Assembly: GCF_000960995.1 (NCBI RefSeq)
Contig: NZ_CP009435.1
Coordinates: 2,790,001 to 2,854,000 of the forward strand
Direction: 5' to 3'
Length of the DNA: 64,000 nt
Origin: Burkholderia glumae LMG 2196 = ATCC 33617
GTDB taxonomy: Bacteria > Pseudomonadota > Gammaproteobacteria > Burkholderiales > Burkholderiaceae
The notes beneath the pieces were generated by a model. The model did no database searches. It saw only the letters and a list, made by a program, of their open reading frames with translations, and was not told the origin of the DNA. The translations under genes and the position numbers were made by a program. Every line of letters starts with the position of its first letter. The stretch's first letter is position 1. This document shows positions 9,030 through 18,450 of this stretch, piece after piece.

Positions 9030-10016
9030 TCAGCGGTTCACGTCCACCACGAGCCGTCCGCGCACCTGCCCGGCCAGCAATTGCGCCGCGGCCGGAATCG
9101 CATCGGCCAGCGCGATCTCGCGCGTGATGGTGTCGAGCTGCGCGAGATCGAGCGTGTCGGTGAGCGCACGCCAGGCCGCCTCGCGTTCGGCATAGGGGCG
9201 CGTGACGCTGTTGATGCCGAGCAGGCTCACGCCGCGCAGGATGAACGGCGCGACCGTGGCCGGGAAGGCCATGTCCTGCGCCAGCCCGCAGGCAGCCACC
9301 GCGCCGTCCGCACGCGTCGCCGCGCAGACGTTGGCGAGCGTCGTGCCGCCCACGGAATCGATCGCCGCGGCCCAGCGTTCCCTTTGCAGCGGCTTGCCGG
9401 GTTCGGCCAGCGTGGCGCGGTCGATCACCTCGGCGGCGCCGAGCGCGTGCAGGTAGTCGGCCTCGTGGGTCCTGCCGGTGGACGCCACCACGCGGTAGCC
9501 GCGCCGCGCCAGCAGGGCGATGGCGAAGCTGCCCACGCCGCCGCTCGCCCCCGTCACGAGCACGTCGCCGTGCGCGGGGCCGATGCCGTGGCGCTCCAGC
9601 GCTAGCACGCAAAGCATCGCCGTGTAGCCCGCCGTGCCGGCCGCCATCGCCTGTCGCGCGGTGAGCCCGGCCGGCAGCGGAATCAGCCAGTCGCCGTTCA
9701 CGCGCGCCTTCTGCGAGAGCCCGCCCCAGTGCTGCTCGCCCACCCCCCAGCCGTTCAGCACCACCGCGTCGCCGCGCCGGTAGGCCGGATGCGTGCTGTC
9801 GGCCACGCGGCCGGCGAGGTCGATGCCGGGCACCATCGGGAAGCGCCGCACCACCGGGCTCTTGCCGGTGATGGCGAGCCCGTCCTTGTAGTTGAGCGTG
9901 CTGTAGGCGACCTCGACCAGCACGTCGCCGTCGGGCAGGCGGGTGTCGTCGAGCGTCTCGACGCGCGTGCGGCTCGCGCCGTCGGCGTCCTGGTCGATCA
10001 GAAGACAGTGGAACAT
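9030..10016 (-). CDS. acuI: Acrylyl-CoA reductase AcuI / YhdH-family NADPH oxidoreductase
   Basis: This is a 328-aa zinc-independent medium-chain dehydrogenase/reductase. The N-terminal GroES-like half contains STLNYKDGLAITGKSPVVRR and PMVPGIDLAG. The nucleotide-binding half contains VTGASGGVGSFAIALLARRG. These match the YhdH/AcuI subgroup, which reduces the toxic electrophile acryloyl-CoA to propionyl-CoA with NADPH. It lies 21 bp downstream of a TetR-family gene in the same orientation, the acuR-acuI order known from other proteobacteria. Confidence 0.85.
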   Translation of the reverse strand: MFHCLLIDQDADGASRTRVETLDDTRLPDGDVLVEVAYSTLNYKDGLAITGKSPVVRRFPMVPGIDLAGRVADSTHPAYRRGDAVVLNGWGVGEQHWGGLSQKARVNGDWLIPLPAGLTARQAMAAGTAGYTAMLCVLALERHGIGPAHGDVLVTGASGGVGSFAIALLARRGYRVVASTGRTHEADYLHALGAAEVIDRATLAEPGKPLQRERWAAAIDSVGGTTLANVCAATRADGAVAACGLAQDMAFPATVAPFILRGVSLLGINSVTRPYAEREAAWRALTDTLDLAQLDTITREIALADAIPAAAQLLAGQVRGRLVVDVNR

Positions 10017-10037
10017 GGTGCGTCTCTCGGTGGCGAA

Positions 10038-10709
10038 TCAGTCCGCTGGCGGACGGGCGGGAGCCCGGGCCGGCCGCGCGCGCGGCAGGCCGGCGAGGAA
10101 CCCGTTGAAGAACGTGTCGAGCGGCGTGGCGCTGCGCACCAGCCGCGCGCGCAGTACCGCGCCTTCCCAGCCGATCCAGAAGAACGCGGCGAGCGCGTCG
10201 AGATCGGCGTCGGCCGCGAGCGTGCGCTCGCGCTGCGCGTCGCTCAGGCAGCGCGCGACGCGGGCCTGCCAGCCCGCGACGATCCGTTCGAGCGCGTCGC
10301 GAAAATCGTCCGGCAGCGCGCCCAGCTCGAGCCCCAGATTGCCGATCAGGCAGCCGCGCGTGAAATCGTGGCGCGCCATGCCGGCCTTGGCGTCGGCGAC
10401 GAACGCGGCGAGCCGCGCGAGCGCCGGGCGGCTGCCGTCGAGCAGCCAGTGGTCGAGCTTCGCGGCGAAATACGCGTCATAGGCCTCCATCAGCTCGCGG
10501 CCGAACGCGTCCTTGCTCGCGAAGTAGTGATAGAACGAGCCCTTCGGGATGTTGACGCGCTTGAGCACGGTGTCGAGCCCGGTGGCCGTGAAACCCTGCT
10601 CGGTCAGCAGCTCCATGCCGGCGCGCAGCAGCACGGCGCGCGTGTCGGCATGGGCCTGCGGGTGCTTCGGGGGGCGGCCGCGGCGCGGCTTGTCGGATGG
10701 CACGGGCAT
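10038..10709 (-). CDS. acuR: TetR-family regulator, AcuR-like
   Basis: This is a 223-aa repressor-type protein. An N-terminal basic arm (PRRGRPPKHP) is followed by a TetR helix-turn-helix (about residues 20-65, ending GLDTVLKRVNIPKGSFYHYF), whose NIPKGSFYHYF is typical of the AcuR/NemR-like subgroup. The C-terminal domain would bind the inducer. The ATG at 10709 is preferred over an upstream in-frame ATG at 10784, because the latter would translate through the operator-like palindrome at 10721-10735. Placement directly upstream of acuI implies autoregulated control of acuI by acrylate or a related electrophile; this is inferred from the family. Confidence 0.85.
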   Translation of the reverse strand: MPVPSDKPRRGRPPKHPQAHADTRAVLLRAGMELLTEQGFTATGLDTVLKRVNIPKGSFYHYFASKDAFGRELMEAYDAYFAAKLDHWLLDGSRPALARLAAFVADAKAGMARHDFTRGCLIGNLGLELGALPDDFRDALERIVAGWQARVARCLSDAQRERTLAADADLDALAAFFWIGWEGAVLRARLVRSATPLDTFFNGFLAGLPRARPARAPARPPAD

Positions 10710-10720
10710 GCGGCCGATTT

Positions 10721-10735
10721 TAGACCGACCGTCTA
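10721..10735 (-). promoter_or_regulatory. Probable AcuR operator
   Basis: TAGAC (10721-10725) and GTCTA (10731-10735) form a perfect inverted repeat around CGACC. It ends 11 bp before the acuR start codon. No clear ribosome-binding site sits between it and the ATG. This position and shape suit a TetR-type dimer site that blocks transcription of acuR-acuI. Confidence 0.6.
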
Positions 10736-10837
10736 TGAAATTCAACGAAGGGGCGGGCGCACAGCCGGCGCCGCCCGCCGCCACGCCTTCGCTCGCGGCG
10801 GGAATAACGCGCGGACACGGGCGGGACGGTCGTGTCC

Positions 10838-11671
10838 TCAGCGCGGCGCGGGCGCCGCGGCATGGGCCGGCGTGAGATCGAGCACGCGCGGCTCGCCCGC
10901 GACGAACCGGCCGCCGGCCGCGTCGTGTTCGTAACGCGTGACACGCGCCCGGCGCGCGCCTTCGCCGGCGTGGTCATAGGCGATCAGGTTGACCGAGTTC
11001 GGCTGCCCGTCGCGCACGCGCCACGACACGGCGGTGCCGCCCTGGATCGCGTAGACCTTGCGCGTCGAGCCCGCCACCGCCACCGCGTTGATTTCCGGCC
11101 GATGCGTATGGCCGCCGAGGACCAGGTCGACGCCGGCATCGGCCCAGCGGCGCAACGCGGCTTCGGCGCCGTGCAGGCGGTCGTGGCGCTTGCTCGGCCC
11201 GGCGGTGGCGATCGGCTGATGCACGACCGCCACGCGCAGCTGTGCCGGCCGGGCCAGTTCGAAGCGCCGCGCGACGCGCTCGATCTGCGCGGCCGAGATT
11301 TCGCCCGCCGTGTGGCGCGCGGGCCGCGTCGTGTTCACGCCTTGGACCAGCAGCGTCGGCGCGTCGAACACCGGCTCCAGGTCCGCGCCGAACGCGTGCC
11401 GGTAGCGCGCGTAGGGGCGCCACAGCCGCGCGAACGGGTCGAAGAGCGGTATGTCGTGATTGCCGGGAATGGCCAGCAGCGCCTGCGGGCCGAGCCGGTC
11501 GACGAACGCGCGCGCCGCGTCGAACTGGCGGCGGCGCGCGCGCTGCGTCAGGTCGCCCGACAGCACCACGAGGTCCGGGCGCAGCGTGGTCACGAGCGCC
11601 ACCAGCGCATCGACGGCGGCCGGCCATTCGGCGCCGAAATGCGGATCGGAAACCTGCAGCAGCGTGCTCAT
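10838..11671 (-). CDS. Metallophosphoesterase
   Basis: This is a 277-aa calcineurin-like phosphoesterase with all metal-binding blocks in order: VSDPHFG near residue 7, VVLSGDLTQ, IPGNHD, VVHQPI and LVLGGHTHRPE. The start ATG overlaps the stop of the upstream lipid kinase gene by 4 bp, so the two are a translationally coupled pair. Members hydrolyse phosphomonoesters or phosphodiesters (cAMP, phospholipid head groups, UDP-sugars). The coupling to a diacylglycerol-kinase-like protein suggests a phospholipid-related substrate, which is inference. Confidence 0.88.
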   Translation of the reverse strand: MSTLLQVSDPHFGAEWPAAVDALVALVTTLRPDLVVLSGDLTQRARRRQFDAARAFVDRLGPQALLAIPGNHDIPLFDPFARLWRPYARYRHAFGADLEPVFDAPTLLVQGVNTTRPARHTAGEISAAQIERVARRFELARPAQLRVAVVHQPIATAGPSKRHDRLHGAEAALRRWADAGVDLVLGGHTHRPEINAVAVAGSTRKVYAIQGGTAVSWRVRDGQPNSVNLIAYDHAGEGARRARVTRYEHDAAGGRFVAGEPRVLDLTPAHAAAPAPR

Positions 11672-12654
11672 GCGCGGTTGCGCTCGGCGACGTCGGGCTC
11701 GGGCTTGAGCAGGCGCAGCGGCCGGTCGGCCAGGCGAAACTCGAGCGGCAGGTCGAGCCAGGCGATCTCGCCGTCGGTGGCGACCTTGATGCGGCGGCGC
11801 CGCCGCGAGGCGCGCGTGACGGTGAAGCGCGTGAAGCCGAAGCCGACCACGTCGCCCGCGTCGCGGACCCGGCTGAACGCGCCGCGCAGCGACAGCAGGA
11901 TCTGCGCGAGCCGCCCATGCGCGAGCGGCGCCAGCGCCACCAGCATGCCCTGCGCGAGCAGCGGCGCCTCGGCCGCGCCCACTTGTTCGAGCTGGAGCCG
12001 GTTGTTGGCGACGAACAGCGTGGTGGTGCGCAACTCGCGCGCGGTGCCCTCGTGATCGACATGCAGCCGCAGCAGCCGGTGCGGGCGCAGCAGCGTGGCG
12101 ATCGCCGAGCCTAGCGCCACCAGCCGGCTGCGGCCGAACTGGCGCTTGTAGGCCTCGCGCTGTTCGAGCAGCTTCGGATAGAGCCCGAGGCTCGCGTTGA
12201 CGAGGAACAGCGCATCGTTGACGAAGCCCACCTGCACCGGATGCACGCGCGCGCTGAGCAGCAGCGCGATGGCCTGTTCCGGATCGGCGGGAATGCCGTG
12301 GTCGCGGCTGAAGTAATTGAAGGTGCCGCGCGGCAGCACGCCGAACACGCAGCCCGCGTCGAGCGCGGCGCGCGCCACCGTGCGCAGCGTGCCGTCGCCG
12401 CCCACGCCCACCAGCACGCCGCCGCGCGCGAGGCCGGCCGCGCGCGCGGCGCTCGCTTCCAGCTGCGACGGATCGGCCACGCTCACGAGTTCGTAGCGGC
12501 GGCCGCTGCGGCCGAACGCGGCGTCGAGCTGGGCCACCAGCGTGTCGAGTTCGCGCCGCCGGCCCGAGCCGGCATTGACGACGAACACGAACGGCGCGTC
12601 GTGGTCGGGGGCCGGCTCGGCGGACGCGCATGGCAGTGCGGCTGGGGTGGACAT
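11668..12654 (-). CDS. Diacylglycerol/lipid kinase family protein
   Basis: This is a 328-aa member of the DAGK catalytic family. The N-terminal block FVFVVNAGSGRR is followed by the nucleotide-binding GVGGDGTLRTVARAAL and by GVLPRGTFNYFSRDHGIP. The C-terminal beta domain ends in DGEIAWLDLPLEFRL. Such enzymes phosphorylate diacylglycerol or related lipids with ATP. The start at 12654 is preceded by GAGGG; longer in-frame extensions upstream lack family similarity. The gene diverges from the asparaginase gene and overlaps the metallophosphoesterase by 4 bp. Confidence 0.88.
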   Translation of the reverse strand: MSTPAALPCASAEPAPDHDAPFVFVVNAGSGRRRELDTLVAQLDAAFGRSGRRYELVSVADPSQLEASAARAAGLARGGVLVGVGGDGTLRTVARAALDAGCVFGVLPRGTFNYFSRDHGIPADPEQAIALLLSARVHPVQVGFVNDALFLVNASLGLYPKLLEQREAYKRQFGRSRLVALGSAIATLLRPHRLLRLHVDHEGTARELRTTTLFVANNRLQLEQVGAAEAPLLAQGMLVALAPLAHGRLAQILLSLRGAFSRVRDAGDVVGFGFTRFTVTRASRRRRRIKVATDGEIAWLDLPLEFRLADRPLRLLKPEPDVAERNRA

Positions 12655-12850
12655 CGGGAGGGCCCTCGGGGCAGGTGGTGGCTTACGATTGTATTTCAGT
12701 TGCGAGCGACCGGGCGAGCGTGCCGCCGCTGAAGGCCCGCATCGCCAAGCCCGTCGGGCTCCGCTACACTTCGCCGGCGAAGCGGCCCGCGCGGCCGCCG
12801 GAATCGCGAGCGGCCCAGGCCGCGCGGCGCATCGACAGGAGGAGCAAGAC

Positions 12851-13927
12851 ATGGACGGCATCCAGGCGAGCGGGGCGGACGCGGTCGCGGTGACGACCTG
12901 GCGCGGCGACGCGCTGGAGAACGCGCATCGCGCGCAGATCGCGGTGGTGGATGCGGCCGGCCGGCTGCTGGCCGGTTTCGGCGACCCGTTCCGGGTCACG
13001 CTGGCGCGCTCGGCCGCCAAGCCGGCGCAGGCGCTCGCGGTGGTGGAAACGGGCGCGCTCGAGCGTTTCGGCTTCGACGAGGCGGACCTTGCGCTGATGA
13101 GCGCCTCGCACAGCAGCGAGCCGCGCCATGTCGAGCGCGCCCGCGCGATGCTGGCCCGGCTCGGCGCCGCCGAGCCCGACCTGCGCTGCGGCCCGCACCC
13201 GCCGATCTCGGAGGCCGTCGCGCGCGATTGGATCCGGCGCGGCATCGAGCCGAGCGCCGTGTGCAGCAACTGTTCGGGCAAGCACGCGGGGATGCTGGCC
13301 GGTGCGCGCGCGCTCGGCGCGGCGCTCGACGGCTATCATCTGCCCGAGCATCCGATGCAGCGGCGCGTGAGGCGCACCGTGGCCGAGCTGTGCGACCTGC
13401 CCGAGGACGGCGTGGCCTGGAGCATCGACGGCTGCAACCTGCCCACGCCGGCGTTCCCGCTCGATCGCCTCGCGCTCGTCTATGCCCGGCTCGCGCAGGC
13501 GGCCGACGCCGTCGACGGCGGCGCCGACGCGCCGCGCCCGACGGCGCTCGCGCGCATCCATCGCGCCATGACGCGCCATCCGGAGATGGTGGCCGGCGAG
13601 GGGCGCTTCTGCACCCAGCTGATGCGGGCGTTCGACGGCGCGCTGGTAGGCAAGCTCGGCGCCGACGGCTGCTACGGGATCGGCGTGCGGGCCTCGGACG
13701 ACACGCGGCGGCTCGGCGCCGAGGGCGCGCTCGGCATCGCGGCCAAGATCGAGGACGGCAACGTCGCCGTGCTCTACATGCTGATGAGCGAGGTGCTGGC
13801 GCGGCTGCGGATCGGCAGCGAGGCGCAGCGCGGCGCGCTGGCCGCGTTTCATCGGCCGCCGATGCGCAACACGAAGGGCGTCGAGACGGGCCGCGTGGCG
13901 TTTCCGTTCGAACTGCGGACCCACTGA
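12851..13927 (+). CDS. Rhizobial-type (type II family) L-asparaginase
   Basis: This is a 358-aa protein starting at ATG 12851 after an AGGAGGAG ribosome-binding site (about 12837-12844). Family motifs are VTLARSAAKPAQALA, LMSASHSSEPRHVE, CGPHPPIS, SNCSGKHAGML and SIDGCNLPTPAFPL, the latter two carrying the conserved catalytic-site Ser/Lys and Cys. It should hydrolyse L-asparagine to aspartate and ammonia in the cytoplasm. It is unrelated in sequence to the classical bacterial (E. coli) asparaginases. The gene is a single-gene unit divergent from the lipid kinase. Confidence 0.85.
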   Translation: MDGIQASGADAVAVTTWRGDALENAHRAQIAVVDAAGRLLAGFGDPFRVTLARSAAKPAQALAVVETGALERFGFDEADLALMSASHSSEPRHVERARAMLARLGAAEPDLRCGPHPPISEAVARDWIRRGIEPSAVCSNCSGKHAGMLAGARALGAALDGYHLPEHPMQRRVRRTVAELCDLPEDGVAWSIDGCNLPTPAFPLDRLALVYARLAQAADAVDGGADAPRPTALARIHRAMTRHPEMVAGEGRFCTQLMRAFDGALVGKLGADGCYGIGVRASDDTRRLGAEGALGIAAKIEDGNVAVLYMLMSEVLARLRIGSEAQRGALAAFHRPPMRNTKGVETGRVAFPFELRTH

Positions 13928-14079
13928 GCGCTGCGCCTCGAGCGCCGAGGATTCGCCCCGTGTCCGACCCCGGGGAGGCTGCCGCGCGGCGTGTTTCCGG
14001 CCGGCGGCCGGCCGCCGCCGCACCGGGATCATGCCGCCCTGGCTCGGGCAGCCCGCGTCACGCCAGGCGGACACGCCGC

Positions 14080-15663
14080 TCACTGCGGGCCGGCGTCGCC
14101 GACCTTGGGCGCGCGGTGCAGCCGGATATGCGCGATCCGTCGTACCTGCCACGCGGCGGCCACCGCCACGCAGCCGGCCAGCGCGATGCCGATGTGGATC
14201 GACTGCACCATCACGCGGCGTGCGGCCTCCAGCAACGCGGGGCCGTCCAGGCCGGCGGCCCGCAATTGGCCGAGCAGCGTCCCGCCCAGCACGGGATCGA
14301 CCAGCACGCGCGGCTCGGCCAGATGCGGCACCCACTGCGCGGCCGCGCCGCTGCCGAGCACGCTCACCGCCTCGCTCACGCCCGTCGCGTAGTGATGGTG
14401 GACGATCGTCGCGAGCATGCTGGTGCCGAGCATGCCGCCCACCATCCGCGTCGATTGCAGCAGCGCCGTGGCGATGCCGAAGCGTTCGCGCCCGGCGATC
14501 TCCTGGGCGAACACGTTCAGGTTGTTGAGGATGAAGCCCAGGCCGATGCCCACCGCGGCCATCGCCACCTCCAGCACCAGATGCGGCGTGAGCGGCCCGG
14601 TCAGGGCCAGCGTGGCGGAGGCGGCCGCGAGCAGGCCGAAGCCGACCGAGAGGATCAGCGTGGGGCGCTTCAGATGCGTGACGATGCGGATGTTGATCAG
14701 GCTGCCGAGGGCGATGCAGGCGGCGATCGGCGTGGCGAGCAGGCCGGCCGTCTCGGGGTCGAGGCCGAAGCCGCCCTGCAGCAGCAGCGGCGCGAAAAAG
14801 ATCAGCGAGAACATCACGAAGCCGGCCAGCGTCGAGAGCGTAAACAGCGTGACGAGCTGCGCATCGCGGAACAGGTCGAGCGGCACGATCGGGTGCGTGG
14901 CGCGGCGCTCGCAGGCGAGGAACGCGCCGAACGAGAGCGCCACCACCGCGGCCAGCGCCACGGTGCCGGCACCGAAGCCGCGTGCCGGCAACGCCTCGAT
15001 CAGGAACTGCAGGCAGCCGAGCGTGATCGCCACCAGCACCGCGCCGGCGTAGTCGATGCGGACCTCGCCTTCGCGCGGGCGCGCGAAATGCGGCAGGTGC
15101 CGCCAGATGAAGTAGAGCGCCAGCGCGCCCACCGGCACGTTGATCAGGAACGTCGAGCGCCAGCCGAAATGCTGGCTCAGCCAGCCGCCCAGCGACGGCC
15201 CGGCCGCCGTGCCGATCCCGTAGGTGGCGGCCATCACCACCTGCCAGCGGACACGCTCGCGCGGATCGGGAAACAGATCGGGGATCGACGCGAACGCGGT
15301 GCCCACCATCATTCCGCCGCCCACCCCCTGCAGCGCGCGCGCCACGGCCAGCATGCGCATGTCGGTGGCGAGCGCGCACAGCACCGAGGCGAGCGTGAAC
15401 ACGATCACCGCCGCCACCACGAAGCGCTTGCGCCCGAAGTAGTCGCCGAGCCGGCCGAAGACCGGCACCGTCACGACCGAGGCGAGCAGGTAGGCACTGG
15501 CGATCCAGGCGTAGTACTCGAAGCCGTGCAGGTCGGCGACGATCGACGGCAGCGCCGTGCTGACCACGGTCTGGTCGAGCGCGACCAGCATGTTGACGAG
15601 GCCGATGCCGAGCATCGCGAGCAGCGCGTCGCGAAAGGTCAGGGAGGGCGAGGCGTGGTTCAC
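14080..15663 (-). CDS. DHA2-family (14-TM) MFS efflux transporter
   Basis: This is a 527-aa polytopic protein. The first helices carry VALDQTVVSTALPSIVADLH, with the family motif D1 (LDxTVVNVALP-like), then motif A GRLGDYFGRKR and motif C YGIGTAAGPSLGGWL in helix 5, the drug:H+ antiporter signature. About 14 hydrophobic segments place it in the DHA2 (EmrB/QacA) family. The substrate is unknown. It is unlinked to an EmrA or outer-membrane partner here. Confidence 0.88.
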   Translation of the reverse strand: MNHASPSLTFRDALLAMLGIGLVNMLVALDQTVVSTALPSIVADLHGFEYYAWIASAYLLASVVTVPVFGRLGDYFGRKRFVVAAVIVFTLASVLCALATDMRMLAVARALQGVGGGMMVGTAFASIPDLFPDPRERVRWQVVMAATYGIGTAAGPSLGGWLSQHFGWRSTFLINVPVGALALYFIWRHLPHFARPREGEVRIDYAGAVLVAITLGCLQFLIEALPARGFGAGTVALAAVVALSFGAFLACERRATHPIVPLDLFRDAQLVTLFTLSTLAGFVMFSLIFFAPLLLQGGFGLDPETAGLLATPIAACIALGSLINIRIVTHLKRPTLILSVGFGLLAAASATLALTGPLTPHLVLEVAMAAVGIGLGFILNNLNVFAQEIAGRERFGIATALLQSTRMVGGMLGTSMLATIVHHHYATGVSEAVSVLGSGAAAQWVPHLAEPRVLVDPVLGGTLLGQLRAAGLDGPALLEAARRVMVQSIHIGIALAGCVAVAAAWQVRRIAHIRLHRAPKVGDAGPQ

Positions 15664-15895
15664 GGGGAGAGGCGCGCGCGGGGCGCGGGACGGCGAAAGC
15701 CTGTCACGATAGCGACGCCGCGCGCGCAGCGCAACCGTTTCGCGCCGCTTCAGGCCACTTCATGCCGCCTCGTAGCGCCTCATGCCGCCGCTTGCCGCCC
15801 CGGCGGCATCGCGGGCCGGGCCGCCCATGCGGGCGAGGCCGGCCGCGCGCCGGCACCACCGCCCCGTCATCCGGCCCGGCTGGCGCCCGGCGCGA

Positions 15896-16645
15896 TCAGC
15901 CGCGCCCCACGAACGGCATGTGGCTCGCCATCACCGTCATGAACAGCACGTTCGCGTCGAGCGGCAGGCTGTCCATGTAGAGCACCGCGCGCACCACGTT
16001 GTCCATGCTCATGCGCGGCTCGACCTTCAGCGAGCCGTCCGCCTGCAGCGTGCCGTGCGCCATCTGGCTGCTCATGTCGCTGACCACGTTGCCGATGTCG
16101 ATCTGCCCGCAGGCGATGTTGTACCGGCGTCCGTCGAGCGAGGCCGCCTTGGTGAGCCCGGTGATGGCGTGCTTGGTGGCCGTGTACGCGGCTGCCTGCG
16201 GGCGCGGCGCGTGCGCCGAGATCGAGCCGTTGTTGATGATCCGCCCGCCGCCCGGCTGCTGTTTCTTCATCAGGCGGAACGCGCCCTGCGTGCAGAGGAA
16301 CGCCCCCGTGAGGTTGACGTCCACCGCCTGCTTCCAGTGCTCGACGGGCATCTCCTCCAGCGAGCACTGCGGCGTGAACACGCCTGCGTTGTTGAACAGC
16401 AGGTCCAGGCGGCCCCAGTGCGCGTCGATGCGCTCGAACAGGTCCTGCACGGCGGCGGGGTCGCCGACGTCGCAGCCCACGGCCAGCGCGCGCTCGGGTG
16501 CGCCCGATTCCTCGGCCGCCTGCCGCAGCGCCTCGACCTTGCGCGCCGCCAGCACCACGTGGTAGCCGGCCTGCAGCAGGCCCAGCGCGACGCTGCGGCC
16601 GATCCCCGAACTCGCCCCGGTGACGAGGGCAACCTTGTCGTTCAT
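15896..16645 (-). CDS. Short-chain dehydrogenase/reductase
   Basis: This is a 249-aa classical SDR. The NAD(P)-binding TGASSGIG lies at residues 9-16, followed by NNAG, an active-site Ser region ([12 protein letters not shown]) and YTATKHA with the catalytic Tyr and Lys. The start at 16645 is preceded by AGGGAG. The substrate is not predictable. The neighbouring LacI regulator, same strand and about 400 bp upstream, might control it, but the gap holds no obvious operator. Confidence 0.85.
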   Translation of the reverse strand: MNDKVALVTGASSGIGRSVALGLLQAGYHVVLAARKVEALRQAAEESGAPERALAVGCDVGDPAAVQDLFERIDAHWGRLDLLFNNAGVFTPQCSLEEMPVEHWKQAVDVNLTGAFLCTQGAFRLMKKQQPGGGRIINNGSISAHAPRPQAAAYTATKHAITGLTKAASLDGRRYNIACGQIDIGNVVSDMSSQMAHGTLQADGSLKVEPRMSMDNVVRAVLYMDSLPLDANVLFMTVMASHMPFVGRG

Positions 16646-17051
16646 CTGTTTCTCCCTGATTGAGCGCCCGCTCGCACCGGCGCGGGCTCGCCTCGCGAGC
16701 CGATGCCGCGCGGCCGGGCCGGTTGGTTCAGCGCGTCGCGCCGATCGCGCGGCCGCCGCATCCGGCCGCCCCGCTCGCACCGGCGCGCCTGGGCCGCTCC
16801 GCACCGCGACCGCACCGCGGCCGCGTGAGCCGGCGCCGCGGCGGCGGGCCATGCGGGGGCCAATGCGGTCCGGCTGCGCGCCGCACGGCGCCGTGGCGAG
16901 CAGGCCGGCCGGCATGGCGATCATCGCACAGCTGGTGCCGGGTTTCGCGAGCGGTGCGAGCGGTGCGGGCGGCACGCCGGACCGCGCGGCCAGGGCGCGG
17001 CCGGGCAAGGCGACCGGCGGGCGGGGCGCATCGGCATGGCCGCCGCCGGGC
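16646..17051. other. Gap between the LacI regulator and the SDR gene
   Basis: This stretch is very GC-rich and contains no convincing gene, repeat or terminator. It should contain the promoter of the SDR gene near 16650-16750. Confidence 0.4.
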
Positions 17052-18158
17052 CTATGCGCTCTCGCGCGCGACCACCGCGTAGGGAATCCGGATCAGCGGC
17101 GGCGCGTCGTGCTGCTGGCGCTGCGCGCGCTGCGAGGCGATCTCGCGGCGCGAGGCGCTGGGCCGTTCCGAGCCGTCGATCGCGGCCAGCAGCGACCGGC
17201 CCGCCGCATGGCCGATCCCGTAGGCATCGACCGAGACCGTGGTGATGCTCGGATAGCAGTGGCGCGCCACCTCGAAGTCGCCGAAGCCGGCCACGGCCAG
17301 GTCGCCCGGCACGGTGAGCCCGAGCCGGTGGCAGGCCATGATCGCGCCGAACGCGTGGATGTCGCTGGTGCACATCACCGCGTCGGTGTCGGGCCATTGC
17401 GCCAGCAGCTGGCCCAGCGCGGCTCTGCTGTGGCCCATCGCGGCGCCGTGCGCCATGTCGCTGGCGGGCATCGGCCGCACCACGTCGCGCGGCGCGTGCC
17501 GGCCGGCTTCCTCGACCGCCGCCAGATAGCCGTTGCGCCGCGCGATGCCGCGCAGGTCCAGCAGCGAGCTGCTGCCGATGAAGCCGATCCGGCGATAGCC
17601 GCGTTGGTACAGATAGCGTGTCATGGCCTGCGCGGCGTCCCGGTTCGAGAAGCCGACCACGCGGTCGATCGGCTGCTCCGGCAGCTCCCAGGTTTCGATC
17701 ACCGGAATGCCGGCCTGTTCGAGCAGGGTGCGCGCGCGCGGCGTGTGGTGGCCGCCCGTCACCACGATGCCGCGCGGCTGGTGGCTCAGCAGCGAGCGGA
17801 TCAGCGCTTCCTCGCGTTCGGCGAGGTAGTCGGTGTTGGCGAGCAGCAGGCGCAGGTTGCGCGTCTCGACCACGTTGTCGATGCCGCGCACCGTGTCGGC
17901 GAAGTTCGAACTCGACAGCGAGGGCACCAGGACCGCGATCACGTTGTTGCGGCCCGACGAGAGCGCGCCCGCCACCGCGTCGGCCACGTAGCCCGTCCTG
18001 CGCACCGCGTCCATCACGCGCTCGCGCGTGGCGTCGCTGACGTGCTGGCCGGTCAGCACGCGCGACACCGACATCTTCGAGACGCCGGCGAGCCGCGCGA
18101 CGTCGGCCATGCGGATCGGCGCGCCCGGCTCGGGCAGGGAATCGTGATTTGCGCTCAT
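17052..18158 (-). CDS. LacI-family transcriptional regulator
   Basis: This is a 368-aa protein with an N-terminal LacI helix-turn-helix (about residues 16-65, [20 protein letters not shown]) and a hinge helix [14 protein letters not shown] periplasmic-binding-protein-like effector domain follows, with [19 protein letters not shown] and [18 protein letters not shown]. It resembles the gluconate-type GntR subgroup in its domain order. The target operon and ligand cannot be named; the SDR gene downstream is the only co-directional neighbour. The ATG at 18158 is chosen because it directly precedes the DNA-binding domain. Confidence 0.87.
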   Translation of the reverse strand: MSANHDSLPEPGAPIRMADVARLAGVSKMSVSRVLTGQHVSDATRERVMDAVRRTGYVADAVAGALSSGRNNVIAVLVPSLSSSNFADTVRGIDNVVETRNLRLLLANTDYLAEREEALIRSLLSHQPRGIVVTGGHHTPRARTLLEQAGIPVIETWELPEQPIDRVVGFSNRDAAQAMTRYLYQRGYRRIGFIGSSSLLDLRGIARRNGYLAAVEEAGRHAPRDVVRPMPASDMAHGAAMGHSRAALGQLLAQWPDTDAVMCTSDIHAFGAIMACHRLGLTVPGDLAVAGFGDFEVARHCYPSITTVSVDAYGIGHAAGRSLLAAIDGSERPSASRREIASQRAQRQQHDAPPLIRIPYAVVARESA

Positions 18159-18450
18159 CGGTTCTGGAAACGGCGGTTCGGATCGGACGCGTGCGTGCCG
18201 CGCGGTGCTCGCGGCGTCGCGCCTCGCCCGCCGGCGCGACGGCCGGCAAACGCCAATTGTAGCGGCACCGCGCGCCACCGCCGGCCGGGCCGCCGAACCG
18301 GCACGGCGGCTGCCTCGCACCGCGTCGCCGCGCGCCACGGCCGGGATACCTGGCGCCGGGCCGGATCGGCGGCGATCGCCAGCCCGCCCACGGCTACGCG
18401 ACGCATGGCGTGCCGCGGTTCGGGCCGCCTGGCGTCGAGCCCGGCCTGTT

